NCBI GenBank assembly: GCA_964520655.1
Contig: CAZFNI010000001.1
Location: 1 to 64,000, forward strand
Direction: 5' to 3'
DNA length: 64,000 nt
Source: JACQQW01 sp964520655
GTDB taxonomy: Bacteria; Omnitrophota; Gorgyraeia; Zapsychrales; Fredricksoniimonadaceae
Positions 26,015 through 33,924 of the stretch are shown in pieces (within the stretch, counting starts at the first letter, position 1; each line of letters starts with the position of its first letter). Under the pieces are notes generated by a model that was not told the origin of the DNA, ran no database searches, and saw nothing but the letters and a program-made list of their open reading frames with translations. A program made the translations under genes and the position numbers.

Positions 26015-26111
26015 ACTAACTTCATTATTTTAGAAATAACGCATTTGTCGGCCAAGCGGCTGACACCGATATATATAAATCCATCACTTACTTCTTTTAA
26101 GGAGGTTTCAC

Positions 26112-27431
26112 ATGTCGCCCGTTGCTATCGATATCGACCAATTAGTCAAACAACTCGTATTAAGCGATAATATTAAAGAGAAGGAAAAGTTGGCTCAGGC
26201 CATCCAGGCAGAAGCTAAATCCAAGGGTATATATCTGGCGTCCATCCATGATGTTTATATGGCCAGAGGCAAGGGCCAGGGTAAGAATTTCACCGTCCCG
26301 GCGATGAATTTGCGTTCTTTGACCTATTACCTGGCCAAAGCGATCTTTCGCGTGGCCAAGCGTCAGAATGCCGGTGCGTTCATCTTTGAGATCGCCAAGT
26401 CTGAAATGGGTTACACGGGTCAGCCACCGGTTGAATATGTTGGTGTGGTTTTGGCGGCAGCTATTAAAGAAGGTTATTCTGGTCCGGTGTTCATCCAGGG
26501 CGATCACTGCCAGATCAAGGTTTCGGAATTCAAGAAGGATAAGAAAAAAGAAGTCGCGGCCTTAAAAGATATGATCGCCGACTGCGTGGCGGCTGGTTTC
26601 TATAATATCGACGTGGATTCATCCACGACGGTTGATTTAAGCAAGGCGACATTGACCGAGCAGCAGAGAGATAATTTTGAAGTGGGTGCGGACATCTCTG
26701 CGTTCATTCGCAAGATCCAGCCGAAGGGTATCCAGGTTTCTATCGGCGGGGAGATCGGCGAGGTTGGCCACAAGAACAGCACCGTTGAAGAATTGGTCGC
26801 GTTCATGGACGGTTACAATGCGTCATTGCCCAAAGGCTTGGTCGGTTTAAGCAAGATCTCAGTGCAGACCGGAACATCCCACGGCGGGGTTGTCTTGCCG
26901 GACGGTACCATGGCCAATGTCAGTGTTGATTTCAATACCTTAAAGGATTTGTCCAACGCGGCAGCGAAGAAATACGGCATGGGTGGTGCGGTTCAGCACG
27001 GCGCATCCACATTGCCGGATAATGCGTTTAATAAATTCCCGGAAGTCGATACGATCGAGATCCATTTAGCTACCAACTTCCAGAACAAGACATTGGACAG
27101 CAAGCTGTTCCCGAAAGATCTGTATGGCAAGATGGTCGAGTGGACCAAGGCTAACTGCTTAAGCGAACGCAAGGCCACTGACACGGATGAGCAGTATGTG
27201 TATAAAGCTCGCAAACGCGCGCTTGGCCAGTTCAAAAAAGAGATCATGAATCTTCCGGAATCCGTCAAAGACGGCATTGCCGCTGAGATCGAGAAGAATT
27301 TTGAGTTCTTGTTCAAACAGTTGAATGTCAACGACACCAAAGATTTCGTAAAATCTATCGTGAAACCTGTGGATGTGACCATCGGTCTGCGCGCCACACA
27401 AGCCCACTTAGACGGCGAAGGGGATGATTAA
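26112..27431 (+). CDS. Class II (zinc) fructose-bisphosphate aldolase-like protein
   Basis: Strong Shine-Dalgarno (AAGGAGG) precedes the ATG. The barrel has the class II features in order: 'VPAMNLRSLTY' (substrate entry), 'FIQGDHCQIK' with catalytic Asp and zinc His, 'GGEIGEVGHKNS' with a metal Glu, 'VQTGTSHGG' with a zinc His, and the phosphate loop 'VQHGASTLPDNAFNKF'. At 439 residues it is longer than usual (280-360), with ~50 extra residues before the barrel and a C-terminal extension. The substrate is most likely fructose 1,6-bisphosphate, consistent with pfkA nearby, but related ketose-bisphosphates are possible. It is one base before ilvC. Confidence 0.85.
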   Translation: MSPVAIDIDQLVKQLVLSDNIKEKEKLAQAIQAEAKSKGIYLASIHDVYMARGKGQGKNFTVPAMNLRSLTYYLAKAIFRVAKRQNAGAFIFEIAKSEMGYTGQPPVEYVGVVLAAAIKEGYSGPVFIQGDHCQIKVSEFKKDKKKEVAALKDMIADCVAAGFYNIDVDSSTTVDLSKATLTEQQRDNFEVGADISAFIRKIQPKGIQVSIGGEIGEVGHKNSTVEELVAFMDGYNASLPKGLVGLSKISVQTGTSHGGVVLPDGTMANVSVDFNTLKDLSNAAAKKYGMGGAVQHGASTLPDNAFNKFPEVDTIEIHLATNFQNKTLDSKLFPKDLYGKMVEWTKANCLSERKATDTDEQYVYKARKRALGQFKKEIMNLPESVKDGIAAEIEKNFEFLFKQLNVNDTKDFVKSIVKPVDVTIGLRATQAHLDGEGDD

Positions 27432-27432
27432 T

Positions 27433-28425
27433 ATGGCAAAAGTTTATTACGACAAAGATTGCAATATCAATGACATCAAGAGTAAAGTGATCGCGGTTGT
27501 CGGCTACGGCATTCAAGGCCGGGGTCAGGCATTGAATCTGCGCGACAGCGGCTTGAAGGTCATTGTGGCCCAGCGTCCCGGCGGTCCGAATTATGATCAG
27601 GCCAAAAAAGACGGATTCAGTCCTGTTTCCGTCGAAGAAGCAGCCCAGAAGGCAGATGTGATGATCATTTTGACCCAGGATCATCTGCAGGCGGACATTT
27701 ACAAGAAATCCATTGAGCCTTATTTGACCAAGGGTAAGGCATTGGCATTTTCCCATGGGTTTAACATTCATTTTAAATTCATCGTTCCCCCTAAGGACGT
27801 GGATGTGTTCATGATCGCGCCTAAAGGCCCAGGGGCTTTGGTTCGCCGTCAGTATGAAGAAGGCAAAGGTGTGCCGTGCTTGGTCGCTGTGCATCAGAAC
27901 GCGACGGGGAAAGCCTTAAAGATCGCGTTGGCGTATGCTAAGGGTGTTGGCGGTTCCCGTGCCGGGATCATCCGTACCACCTTCAAAGAAGAGACCGAGA
28001 CGGATCTGTTCGGCGAGCAAGCCGTTCTTTGCGGCGGTGCCAGCGAATTGGTCAAGGCGGGTTTTGAGACCTTGGTCAAGGCCGGTTATCAGCCTGAGAT
28101 CGCGTATTTTGAATGCATGCATGAATTAAAATTGATCGTTGATCTGATGTACGAAGACGGCATCCAGGGCATGCGCAAGCGTGTTTCCGATACGGCCGAG
28201 TACGGCGATATGACCCGCGGACCACGTGTTGTCACCTCACGCACCCGCGCGGAAATGCAGAAGATCTTAAAAGAGATCCAAACCGGCAAGTTCGCCAAGG
28301 AATGGATGGCGGAGAACAAGAACGGCCGCAAGAACTTCCTTAAAATGCGCAAGAGCGGCGAGACCCACCTTATTGAGAAAGTGGGCGCACGACTTCGCGC
28401 GATGATGAGCTGGATGAGAAAGTAA
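27433..28425 (+). CDS. ilvC: Ketol-acid reductoisomerase
   Basis: It converts acetolactate or acetohydroxybutyrate in branched-chain amino acid synthesis. The ATG at 27433 is preferred over 27424 because the purine-rich GAAGGGG lies ~10 bases upstream. The 330-residue class I protein has VVGYGIQGRGQALNLRDSG, ending in catalytic-domain segments 'FKEETETDLFGEQAVLCGG' and 'ECMHELKLIVDLMYEDG'. The cofactor loop reads RPGGPNYDQAK where NADPH enzymes usually have RPGSxSW, so both phosphate-contacting serines are changed and an Asp is present; NADH use is possible. A strong terminator follows. Confidence 0.95.
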   Translation: MAKVYYDKDCNINDIKSKVIAVVGYGIQGRGQALNLRDSGLKVIVAQRPGGPNYDQAKKDGFSPVSVEEAAQKADVMIILTQDHLQADIYKKSIEPYLTKGKALAFSHGFNIHFKFIVPPKDVDVFMIAPKGPGALVRRQYEEGKGVPCLVAVHQNATGKALKIALAYAKGVGGSRAGIIRTTFKEETETDLFGEQAVLCGGASELVKAGFETLVKAGYQPEIAYFECMHELKLIVDLMYEDGIQGMRKRVSDTAEYGDMTRGPRVVTSRTRAEMQKILKEIQTGKFAKEWMAENKNGRKNFLKMRKSGETHLIEKVGARLRAMMSWMRK

Positions 28426-28463
28426 AAACTATTTAAGCCAAAATAAAATCAATCGTATATAAT

Positions 28464-28499
28464 TTAAGGGCGGCTTCGATAGCCGCCCTTAATATTTTT
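28464..28499 (+). terminator. Strong intrinsic terminator after ilvC
   Basis: A perfect 12-bp stem TTAAGGGCGGCT / AGCCGCCCTTAA with loop TCGAT is followed by TATTTTT. It is the clearest terminator in the window and separates ilvC from leuA. Confidence 0.9.
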
Positions 28500-28502
28500 A
28501 GT

Positions 28503-28523
28503 CCCGCCGCCGGCGGGCAGGGA
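28503..28523 (+). promoter_or_regulatory. GC hairpin and ribosome binding site of leuA
   Basis: CCCGCC-GCC-GGCGGG (28503-28517) directly precedes the Shine-Dalgarno AGGGAG. A TATAAT sits at 28458-28463, so a leuA transcript could start near the terminator stem. The 16 bases CAGGGAGTACATTATG recur with one change at the mtnP start (62419-62436). Confidence 0.4.
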
Positions 28524-28530
28524 GTACATT

Positions 28531-30063
28531 ATGAGCAACAATAAAGTATATATTTTTGACACCACCTTGCGCGACGGGGAACAAGCCCCGGGTGCCACCA
28601 TGAACCCTAAAGAGAAGCTGGAGATCGCTTTTGGGTTGGAGCGCTTGGGGGTGGATATCATTGAAGCGGGATTCCCGGTCTCCTCCAAAGGGGATTTTGA
28701 TTCTGTTTATAATGTGGCTAAGAATATCAAGAAGTCCTATGTGTGCGGGTTGGCCAGATCGATCATTAAGGACATTGATGCGGCGATCGACGCGGTCAAG
28801 CCGGCTAAACATAAACGTATCCATATCTTCCTGGCGACATCCAAGATCCATTTGGAGCATAAATTCAAGAAAAGTCAGGATGAGATCCTGAATATGGCGG
28901 TGGCGGCAGTGCGTTATGCCCGCAAACGCATGGATAATATCGAATTCTCTCCGGAAGATGCGTCGCGCACGGAGAAAGAATTCTTGTACAGGGTCCTGGA
29001 AGCGGTCATTAAGGAAGGGGCCACCACGGTCAATATTCCGGACACGGTGGGATATTCCACACCGGCGGAATACGGCGCTGTCATCAAGGGGATCGTCAAT
29101 AATGTCCCTAACATCAATAAAGCGATCATTTCCACCCATTGCCACGATGATCTGGGGCTGGGGGTGGCTAATTCATTGGCCGCGGTCTTAAACGGTGCCC
29201 GTCAGGTCGAGTGCACCATCAACGGTATCGGTGAACGGGCCGGTAATGCTTCCATGGAAGAGATCGTGATGGCCTTAAAGACGCGCGGGGATTTTTTCGG
29301 CGTGACGACCGATATTAACACCAAAGAATTCTACCGGATGTCGCGCATGGTCAGCAAAGCCACAGGATTTTTGGTGCCGCCCAATAAAGCGATCGTGGGG
29401 GCTAATGCGTTCCGTCACGAGAGCGGCATCCATCAAGACGGCGTTTTAAAGGAACGCCGCACCTATGAGATCATGGATCCGGAAGATGTCGGCGTACCCA
29501 AACATGAAGGGCTGGTGCTGGGTAAACATTCCGGGCGCCACGCCTTCTCAGACCGTTTAAAGCGTTTGGGATTCAAATTGACCGATGCCCGCATTGACGC
29601 GGCTTTTGAACAGTTCAAAGACCTGGCGGATAAGAAGAAAGAGATCTACGACGAGGATCTGATCGCGATCGTGGAAGATAATACGACAGAGGCGAAAGAA
29701 ACGGTCCGTTTGCTGGACTTAGTCTATACCAGCGGCAGCCGTGTGAAGCCCCGCGTGACCATAACGTTGGATGTCAAAGGCAAAAAGGTCGTCAAAGAAT
29801 CGACGGGTGACGGGCCGGTGGATGCCTGTTACAAAGCGATCGCTTCCGTGACCAAGTTGAAGGCCAAATTGCTGGATTACAGCATACAGTCGGTCAGCCA
29901 GGGGGATGATGCACAAGGTGAGGTACGGGTTAAGATCAGCGTAGATGGAAAGACGGTGTTGGGCAGGGGCGCCAGTACGGATATCATTGAAGCCTCCGCC
30001 AAGGCCTATATTTATGCGATCAATAAAGCGGTTGTGGCCCAAGAGAGGTTAAAGGCATTATGA
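28531..30063 (+). CDS. leuA: 2-isopropylmalate synthase
   Basis: First committed step of leucine synthesis: acetyl-CoA plus 2-oxoisovalerate. The catalytic barrel opens with FDTTLRDGEQAPGATM, followed by NIPDTVGY, the metal-site STHCHDDLGLGVANS and NGIGERAGNA. The segment 'FRHESGIHQDGVLKERRTYEIMDPEDVG' marks 2-isopropylmalate synthase among its relatives. Residues from ~385 form the LeuA C-terminal regulatory domain (RVTITLDVKGKK ... GDGPVDACYKAI), so leucine feedback is expected. 510 aa is the usual length. It overlaps aroE by 4 bp. Confidence 0.96.
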   Translation: MSNNKVYIFDTTLRDGEQAPGATMNPKEKLEIAFGLERLGVDIIEAGFPVSSKGDFDSVYNVAKNIKKSYVCGLARSIIKDIDAAIDAVKPAKHKRIHIFLATSKIHLEHKFKKSQDEILNMAVAAVRYARKRMDNIEFSPEDASRTEKEFLYRVLEAVIKEGATTVNIPDTVGYSTPAEYGAVIKGIVNNVPNINKAIISTHCHDDLGLGVANSLAAVLNGARQVECTINGIGERAGNASMEEIVMALKTRGDFFGVTTDINTKEFYRMSRMVSKATGFLVPPNKAIVGANAFRHESGIHQDGVLKERRTYEIMDPEDVGVPKHEGLVLGKHSGRHAFSDRLKRLGFKLTDARIDAAFEQFKDLADKKKEIYDEDLIAIVEDNTTEAKETVRLLDLVYTSGSRVKPRVTITLDVKGKKVVKESTGDGPVDACYKAIASVTKLKAKLLDYSIQSVSQGDDAQGEVRVKISVDGKTVLGRGASTDIIEASAKAYIYAINKAVVAQERLKAL

Positions 30064-30944
30064 CCTATGAACCACCCAGCATTTACGGCATTATCGGCAA
30101 TCCGTTGACGCACAGTTTATCCCCGTTAATGCATAATGCTGCCTTCAAAGCCCTTCAGGTCAATGCGGTCTATAAACTTTTTCCGCTTACTGACGAACAA
30201 GAGCTTAAATTGTTCATGGAAGACCTTAAAGAAGAAGGTAATCCAATCTTTGGGTTGAATGTCACCGTGCCTTTCAAAGAAGCGGTGATGCCTTTTGTGG
30301 ATACGATCGACCCGTTCGCGAAAAAGGTTGGGGCTGTGAATACATTGCTGATCAGCAAAGAACGCGCCATCATGGGGTTTAATACCGACGGTCCTGGCTT
30401 CTTAAGCCATTTGCAGGAATTGCAGTTCGACCTTAAAGGCAAGCGCGTCGCAGTTTTGGGGGCGGGGGGAACAACACGGGCGATCTTGACCGTGCTGTGC
30501 ATGATCCATCCGCGTCCGGAGAATATCAAGCTCTATAACCGCACGCCGCAAAAGGCATTGGACCTGGTGGAAGATCTTGGTACGCGCATGGATGCCAGCC
30601 TCATTGAGGTTGTGAATAATACTGAGGATCTTAATATCGAGATCGCTGATCTGGTCATTAATACGACGTCCGTTGGTCTTAAAGGTGAGCAGACCATGCT
30701 TGTCGATCCACAGAGTTTTCATCCCAACATGCTGGCTTATGATGTGATCTATAATCCCACGCAGACCGCTTTTCTGAAAGCTGCGCTGGCCAAGGGGGCT
30801 AAAACCGCCAATGGCCTTGGCATGCTCTATTATCAAGGGGTTTTGGCGTTCGCGCATTGGGCCGGAGGGGATATCGAAGACAAGTATAAAAAGGTCATGC
30901 GTAAAGCACTGGTGGATGGATTGGAGAAACAGATCCATGGTTGA
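30060..30944 (+). CDS. aroE: Shikimate dehydrogenase
   Basis: It reduces 3-dehydroshikimate in the chorismate pathway. Substrate-binding segment GNPLTHSLSPLMHNAAF, catalytic NVTVPFKE, NTDGPGFL and the Rossmann loop VLGAGGTTRAI followed by NRTPQKA (typical of NADP preference) are in the normal order. 294 aa is normal. The start overlaps the leuA stop (ATGA) and the end overlaps pilD by 8 bp. A shikimate kinase gene lies two genes downstream. Confidence 0.95.
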   Translation: MTYEPPSIYGIIGNPLTHSLSPLMHNAAFKALQVNAVYKLFPLTDEQELKLFMEDLKEEGNPIFGLNVTVPFKEAVMPFVDTIDPFAKKVGAVNTLLISKERAIMGFNTDGPGFLSHLQELQFDLKGKRVAVLGAGGTTRAILTVLCMIHPRPENIKLYNRTPQKALDLVEDLGTRMDASLIEVVNNTEDLNIEIADLVINTTSVGLKGEQTMLVDPQSFHPNMLAYDVIYNPTQTAFLKAALAKGAKTANGLGMLYYQGVLAFAHWAGGDIEDKYKKVMRKALVDGLEKQIHG

Positions 30945-31932
30945 GATATTCATTTTTGTTTTCGGTTCGATCATCGGCAGTTTCTTAAATGTCTGTATCG
31001 TGCGCATGCCGCAGGATAAATCAGTGGTATTCCCGTCGTCCCATTGCGTCCATTGCCAAAAGCCTATCGCGTGGCATGACAATATCCCGGTACTGGGTTG
31101 GCTTATGTTAGGCGGCCGCTGCCGCGCCTGCAAAGCACCCATCTCTTTGCTGTATCCGGCAGTGGAATTATTGACTGCGGCGGTATTTCTGGCTTTTTAT
31201 AAGTATTACGGCCTTCAGTTCATATTGATCCCGTATTTATTCATGGCTTCCTGTTTTATCGTGTCCACCATCGTGGATCTCAAACACCGGATCATACCGG
31301 ATGAGATCAGCATCAACGGGATGTTCGCAGGGATCATCTTTAGCGCGTTGATCCCGTCGATGCATGCGCCGGAATTCCATTATGTCCGTTTGTCCGGATT
31401 CATTGCGGGTGTGATCGTGCTTTTGTGCCTGGGGCTCATTGCCATCTATCCCATTTTTTGTAAGCATTTGATGGAGGGGCAAGAAGCCGACGGTGATAAA
31501 GAGATCAAAGTCTTGGTGGCCTGTTCCTTGTTTGTTGTGGCGCTGATCAATTATTTTGCAGGAATTCTTCCGGTTTCTTTTGTACCCTACGCCCTTAGTT
31601 TAAGTTCTGCTTTATCAGGTTATATTATCGGCGGCGGCATCATTTATGTGATGGGTCTGGTTGGAGATATCATCTTTAAGAAAGAAAGTATGGGCGGCGG
31701 CGATGTGAAGCTCATGGCGCTTGTCGGCGCGTTCTTGGGATGGAAGCTCGCATTGTTAACATTCTTTTTGGCACCGTTCTTCGGTGCTGTTTTTGGGATC
31801 ATTGAGAAGATCCGTACTAAAGAAAGCACGATCGCGTATGGGCCGTTCCTAGTTGCCGGGGCGTTGATGAGTTTGTTCTGTGGGAATGCCATCATCAGCT
31901 GGGTTTTAAGAGGAGGTATATATGGGTATTAG
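30937..31932 (+). CDS. pilD: Prepilin peptidase (type IV leader peptidase)
   Basis: The ATG at 30937 overlaps aroE by 8 bp and begins a membrane segment (IFIFVFGSIIGSFLNV). The N-terminal zinc-binding tetracysteine is CVHC...CRAC, as in bifunctional peptidase/methylases. The catalytic aspartates lie in 'VDLKHRIIPDEI' and 'GGGDVKLMALVGAFLGW'. It has about eight hydrophobic segments. At 331 residues it is ~40 longer than usual owing to an insertion between the two catalytic regions (GQEADGDKE and the following hydrophobic stretch). It processes type IV pilins or type II secretion pseudopilins; no pilin gene is in this window. Confidence 0.93.
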   Translation: MVEIFIFVFGSIIGSFLNVCIVRMPQDKSVVFPSSHCVHCQKPIAWHDNIPVLGWLMLGGRCRACKAPISLLYPAVELLTAAVFLAFYKYYGLQFILIPYLFMASCFIVSTIVDLKHRIIPDEISINGMFAGIIFSALIPSMHAPEFHYVRLSGFIAGVIVLLCLGLIAIYPIFCKHLMEGQEADGDKEIKVLVACSLFVVALINYFAGILPVSFVPYALSLSSALSGYIIGGGIIYVMGLVGDIIFKKESMGGGDVKLMALVGAFLGWKLALLTFFLAPFFGAVFGIIEKIRTKESTIAYGPFLVAGALMSLFCGNAIISWVLRGGIYGY

Positions 31933-32290
31933 ATTTGTGCTGCTGTTTACTGTGCTGGGTATTGCGGTCAGTTCAAATGCTTTCGCTACTCCGCCGGGAT
32001 CGGTATCATTGACATACGATCTAGATAAGCAGACACTGCATGTGTCCGCAACCCATCCAACGGACAAGCTGGATAAACATTTTTTGCGCCGCATTGTCAT
32101 TTACCGCAACGACCTGCAGGTTGATTCTGTTAATCTGCCGTTCCAGAGATCTCCGGCGGGTATTGAGCAGGATATTGCCGTGCCTGCAGCCGGGGGGGAT
32201 AAGATCAGTGTTACGGTTGCCTGCAGTAAGGGTGGAGAGGGTAAGGCGGATGTCGTGGTCCCGATCCCTGTTAAGGAAGAAAAGAAATGA
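31922..32290 (+). CDS. Small secreted protein, possibly superoxide-reductase-like fold
   Basis: AGGAGG lies just before the ATG, which overlaps pilD by 11 bp. Residues 1-23 are a signal peptide (cut after NAFA). The mature ~99 residues look like a small beta-sandwich: 'SVSLTYDLDKQTLHVSATHP' then 'HFLRRIVIYRNDLQVD', ending with a polar tail. The spacing resembles small exported proteins related in fold to desulfoferrodoxin/superoxide reductase, but I do not see a full set of iron ligands, so that likeness is weak. Function unknown. It overlaps aroK by 4 bp. Confidence 0.65.
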   Translation: MGIRFVLLFTVLGIAVSSNAFATPPGSVSLTYDLDKQTLHVSATHPTDKLDKHFLRRIVIYRNDLQVDSVNLPFQRSPAGIEQDIAVPAAGGDKISVTVACSKGGEGKADVVVPIPVKEEKK

Positions 32291-32799
32291 AGAAGTTAGT
32301 AAAGAATATTGTCCTGATCGGGATGATGGGATCAGGAAAATCCCTGATCGCCAGGGAATTAGCCAGGCAGTTGGACGTCCCGGTGTATTCGACCGATGAG
32401 TTGATCGAACGTAAAGCCAAAAACAAGATCCGTCAGATCGTCGCGGATAAGGGCTGGCCGTATTTCCGTAAGGTAGAGCATGCCGTGGTCAAGCGCGTGG
32501 CAGCCAAAAAAGGAGTGGTCATCGACTGCGGCGGCGGGATCGTCGTTAATCCGGATAATTTGAAATTATTACGTAAGCATGGTATCATCATTTTCTTGAA
32601 AGCATCACCCGCGGTGATCTATAAAAGGATCAAGAATGATCCTAACCGCCCGCTGGTGCATGCCGCGGACAACCCTATGGCCGTCATCAAGATGCTTTAC
32701 AAACAACGTCTCCCCCTGTACAGTCAGGCCGACATCACCATCAATGCCTCTCATCCATCCATTGCCGGCCCGGTTGCGCGAATAATCAAAGCGATCTAG
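32287..32799 (+). CDS. aroK: Shikimate kinase
   Basis: It phosphorylates shikimate with ATP. P-loop GMMGSGKS (residues ~12-19), substrate contacts in STDELIERKA, YFRKVEH, DCGGGIV and the lid arginine in DPNRPLV are present. The first Asp of the usual D-x-D pair (magnesium side) is Ser, while the Asp that contacts shikimate is kept. 170 aa is normal. ATGA overlap with the upstream secreted protein. Confidence 0.93.
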   Translation: MKKLVKNIVLIGMMGSGKSLIARELARQLDVPVYSTDELIERKAKNKIRQIVADKGWPYFRKVEHAVVKRVAAKKGVVIDCGGGIVVNPDNLKLLRKHGIIIFLKASPAVIYKRIKNDPNRPLVHAADNPMAVIKMLYKQRLPLYSQADITINASHPSIAGPVARIIKAI

Positions 32800-32802
32800 A
32801 AC

Positions 32803-33924
32803 ATGACAGAACAAGAAGCGTTGGTCGTGCTCAATGCCATCCCAGGCATGGGCAGTGTCCGTATTGCGGCTTTACGGGAATATTACGGGGATGCCCGCAC
32901 AGCATTGACGCGCTCCTTTGAAGATCTGACGGCCAGCGCGGTCGTACCGCCTAACATCATCGAAAATATTGTTCATTTTTCTAAAGACAAGTTTTTGATC
33001 GATGAATATAATCTGTTAACATCCAGGAACGTTTCATTGGTTACGATCGTGGATGAGGATTATCCTCATTTACTTGCAAGTATACCCGGAGCTCCGGTCG
33101 TTCTTTATATATTAGGGAATAAAGCCCTGCTGCATAATGCCATGGTTGCCATGGTGGGGTCCCGCATGTGTTCCTATTACGGCAGGGCGCAGGCGGTCCG
33201 TTTCGCGGAAATGTTCGCTCAAGCAGGGGTTGCGGTCATTTCCGGTTTGGCGCGGGGTATTGATACCGCCGCCCATCAGGGTACTTTAAAAGCCGGTGGT
33301 ACAACGCTGGCTGTTGTTGGGTGCGGATTTGATCACATTTATCCTAAAGAGAATAAAGCCTTGATGGAAGAGATCATTGCCAAAGGGGCTGTTGTTTCAG
33401 AATTGCCCATGCGCACACCGCCGGTGCCGGCTAATTTCCCCCGGCGTAACCGGATCATCACAGGTTTAAGCCTGGCAACGGTAGTGGTTGAAGCGGGTGA
33501 AAAAAGCGGGGCGCTGATCAGTGCCGGATATGCTTTAGAACAGGGGCGCGATGTGTATGCTGTTCCGGCCAATGTTGATCATGTTTCAGCTGCTGGGAGT
33601 AATCAGCTTCTTAAAGACGGCGCCATTATCGCGCTTAAACCCCATGATGTGCTTGAGGGCCTCAAAGAGCAGATGGGGTTGGTCTATCAATTAGACACCG
33701 TTCCACAACCATCGACGGTGATCGTAGAGAATGAGCAGGCAAAAGTATTAGCGTTATTAACGACAGAACCCATGCATGCGGATGAGTTGGCATCGCGAGC
33801 GGGGATGTCAACTGGTCAAATCGCTTCGATTGTGTTACATTTGCAGTTAAAAGAATTGGTCAAAGAGCTTCCAGGTAAATATTTTATAAAGGAATATCAT
33901 GGCAAAATCACTCGTGATCGTTGA
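32803..33924 (+). CDS. dprA: DNA processing protein DprA
   Basis: DprA loads RecA on incoming single-stranded DNA during transformation. An N-terminal helix-hairpin-helix-like region (LNAIPGMGSVRIAAL) precedes the Rossmann core with AMVGSRMCSYYGRA, ISGLARGIDTAAHQG, GCGFDHIYPKEN and FPRRNRIITGLS. The C-terminal ~65 residues (AKVLALLTTEPMHADELA) are a winged helix as in the longer DprA forms. 373 aa is typical. Its last 26 bases overlap topA, a pairing of dprA and topA that is common in bacteria. Confidence 0.96.
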   Translation: MTEQEALVVLNAIPGMGSVRIAALREYYGDARTALTRSFEDLTASAVVPPNIIENIVHFSKDKFLIDEYNLLTSRNVSLVTIVDEDYPHLLASIPGAPVVLYILGNKALLHNAMVAMVGSRMCSYYGRAQAVRFAEMFAQAGVAVISGLARGIDTAAHQGTLKAGGTTLAVVGCGFDHIYPKENKALMEEIIAKGAVVSELPMRTPPVPANFPRRNRIITGLSLATVVVEAGEKSGALISAGYALEQGRDVYAVPANVDHVSAAGSNQLLKDGAIIALKPHDVLEGLKEQMGLVYQLDTVPQPSTVIVENEQAKVLALLTTEPMHADELASRAGMSTGQIASIVLHLQLKELVKELPGKYFIKEYHGKITRDR

